From Chitinophaga sp. 180180018-3 (GTDB lineage Bacteria; Bacteroidota; Bacteroidia; Chitinophagales; Chitinophagaceae), in contig NZ_CP140772.1 in the NCBI RefSeq assembly GCF_037893185.1, forward strand, positions 1,736,001 to 1,800,000: DNA of 64,000 nucleotides, in the 5' to 3' direction. Shown here piece after piece: positions 62,758-64,000 of the stretch. The position numbers and the translations under genes were made by a program. The notes under the pieces were generated by a model. That model saw only the letters and a list, made by a program, of their open reading frames with translations. It was not told the origin of the DNA and did no database searches. How positions within the stretch are numbered: position 1 is the first letter of the stretch; the number at the start of each line of letters is the position of its first letter.

Positions 62758-63918
62758 ATGAAGTGTGTATATAAAAACAAACGGAATATTATTTGGGGAT
62801 ATATAGCCGTCGTTGGTTTATTGATGGCCGGCTGCCGTAAAACGGATTTCCCCGATGTCAGCTCGCCGGCTTACCTCAGGGTATTCAACTGCCTGACCTA
62901 TAACGTATCAATCGACAATAAAGATGCTCCGCAACCCTTTATGACTATGTTGATAGATCCTCAGCTGGATGCTTCGGGGGTACCGGTAGGCGCTGATGTA
63001 ACATTCGATTTTCTGGCAACAAGAGGACCGCTGGCGAGGCCATATCCGGATGCAGGTAATACTGCATTATGGCAGAAAGAATTCCCGGGTACGGCAAAGA
63101 TACCGGTGGGGCCTATTGTAAACGGATACGACCTCTCTGGTTACGGAATGGTTAAAAGCGGAAAGCACCGGTTTCTGTTTATGGCCCGGCCGCGCAGTAG
63201 CGATCCGTTTTACACATTGCCGGTGAGCGCAAGAAAAAAGGTATTGGCAGATACCACTGTTAACCTGGATCAGGGTGAGATTTATACCATGAACATCCTG
63301 GAGAAATCGGTGCGTACCCGTGAAACAGGCGTCTATCTTCGCAAGGAGCTGTTCACCAAAATACCGCTATCAGATTCTTTGGTATATACCAATTTCTACA
63401 ATCTTAGTTCGGAAGGGTATGCGCAAACTTACGTATTTGACGAAAACAGCGGCAACGTTTGTATCAGGGACACCATGAATATTTTTTATTCGCTGTACGC
63501 TAAAGGAAGGGCTATCCCGGGATTTACGAATGTTTTCACAGGAGGTATAGTCAGATCCCAGGATCCGGTAGTGCATCCTTACAACAGCTTCCCGCTTTTT
63601 CCTGATTCAACCGCCAGTCACATTTATGCAGGCACCGCTGGTCAGCTGTTTAATATCCTGAGCCCTGGAACTCCGCCGGATCAGGGCTTACAGTCTGGCA
63701 CCGCTAAAGGTTCTTATACTTCGTTTGCGCTTGGACCTGAAGCACCGGTAGCAGTATTTAACCTGGGAGGCGACGTGCGTACAGGAATGGTTATCACCGT
63801 TTATTCCGGTATATATAACCCACGGTCATTTGCCACTATCAATACCGTAGAGTATGTGAACGGCAATATGTATATCACTACGCTGCAACGCCGCTATGAT
63901 CCGCCAATCTATAAATAA
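62758..63918 (+). CDS. Lipoprotein of unknown function (module 3)
   Basis: The 386-residue lipoprotein has a signal ending LLMAGCRKTDFPDVSSPAYLRVFNCLTYN. The N-terminal segment resembles the Ig-like repeats of the preceding protein (LRVFNCLTYNVSIDNKDAP), and the rest is beta-rich (TVNLDQGEIYTMNILEKSVRTRETGVYLRKELF; YVNGNMYITTLQRRYDPPIYK). No domain is recognised with certainty. It lies 8 nt after the 61019 gene and is co-transcribed with it. Confidence 0.6.
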   Translation: MKCVYKNKRNIIWGYIAVVGLLMAGCRKTDFPDVSSPAYLRVFNCLTYNVSIDNKDAPQPFMTMLIDPQLDASGVPVGADVTFDFLATRGPLARPYPDAGNTALWQKEFPGTAKIPVGPIVNGYDLSGYGMVKSGKHRFLFMARPRSSDPFYTLPVSARKKVLADTTVNLDQGEIYTMNILEKSVRTRETGVYLRKELFTKIPLSDSLVYTNFYNLSSEGYAQTYVFDENSGNVCIRDTMNIFYSLYAKGRAIPGFTNVFTGGIVRSQDPVVHPYNSFPLFPDSTASHIYAGTAGQLFNILSPGTPPDQGLQSGTAKGSYTSFALGPEAPVAVFNLGGDVRTGMVITVYSGIYNPRSFATINTVEYVNGNMYITTLQRRYDPPIYK

Positions 63919-63925
63919 TTCAACC

Positions 63926-64000
63926 ATGAGAAGAAATTTCATTTTTTATATAACGCTGTTAATGTTGCTGGCGGGCGCCTGTAAAAAAATAGATGTTACA
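63926..64000 (+). CDS. Lipoprotein, 5' fragment
   Basis: Only 25 codons are in the window: MRRNFIFYITLLMLLAGACKKIDVT. This is a complete lipoprotein signal peptide with the LAGAC lipobox and the Lys-Lys that often follows it in surface lipoproteins of Bacteroidota. It starts 7 nt after the previous stop, so it is a further member of the module 3 operon. Its function cannot be judged. Confidence 0.75.
   Translation, partial: MRRNFIFYITLLMLLAGACKKIDVT

Overview
The window looks like part of a chromosome of a glycan-degrading Bacteroidota, most like Chitinophaga or a relative. Six TonB-dependent outer-membrane receptors lie in 64 kb: five SusC-type, four of them directly followed by a SusD-type lipoprotein plus one SusC-SusD pair on the minus strand (five pairs in all), and one other TonB receptor with an STN domain. 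There are also three complete ECF sigma / FecR anti-sigma / STN-receptor modules, lipoprotein signals rich in Cys-Lys-Lys, and promoter-like TAnnTTTG boxes. No rRNA, tRNA, CRISPR array, phage or transposase gene was seen. The genus is inferred, not shown.

Layout. 1-5.0 kb holds housekeeping or accessory genes: a GntP permease fragment, an OmpA lipoprotein, a GH114/TM1410-like lipoprotein, a Tat-exported Gfo/Idh/MocA oxidoreductase broken by a 2-nt slip in an AC repeat, a small outer-membrane barrel and a DinB-like protein. A gene-free stretch (4.8-5.7 kb) leads into a SusC/SusD/heparinase-like lyase operon (5.7-13.0 kb). Next come two convergent sigma/FecR/SusC/SusD modules (13.2-22.1 kb, plus; 22.2-30.1 kb, minus).

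30.4-49.1 kb is the most interesting part: a self-contained LacI-type regulon. One exact palindromic operator (TTGCTTAAACGTTTAAGCAA) occurs twice on the left side. Variants lie before a divergent catabolic operon and before the LacI-family gene itself. The plus-strand half encodes a GH116-like hydrolase, SusC, SusD and a secreted protein of unknown function. The minus-strand half encodes a GH172/DUF2961 protein, alpha-ketoglutarate-semialdehyde dehydrogenase, an L-fucose/D-arabinose-dehydrogenase-like SDR, a UxaA-family dehydratase, a DUF6786-like lipoprotein, a KdaD-like FAH-fold dehydratase and a FucP-type transporter. Together these read as capture and hydrolysis of a D-arabinofuranose-containing glycan, followed by a Weimberg-type oxidative route from D-arabinose to 2-oxoglutarate. 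This assignment is inference from families. One oddity is that the SDR has Asn in place of the catalytic Lys of YxxxK.

49.2-55.4 kb holds a GNAT acetyltransferase, a YCII/DGPF protein with its ECF42-like sigma factor, an AhpD-like protein divergent from an AraC regulator, and a MacB/FtsX-type ABC permease. 55.7-64.0 kb is a third sigma/FecR/STN-receptor module followed by a run of lipoproteins that leaves the window.

Four very long, almost perfect AT-rich palindromes (arms 49-74 bp) sit at 13.02, 22.12, 30.15 and 39.24 kb, at the boundaries between these modules. They share a core around GAGCGAAGA, differ in sequence in a way that preserves arm pairing, and in several places supply the last codons and stop of the adjacent gene.
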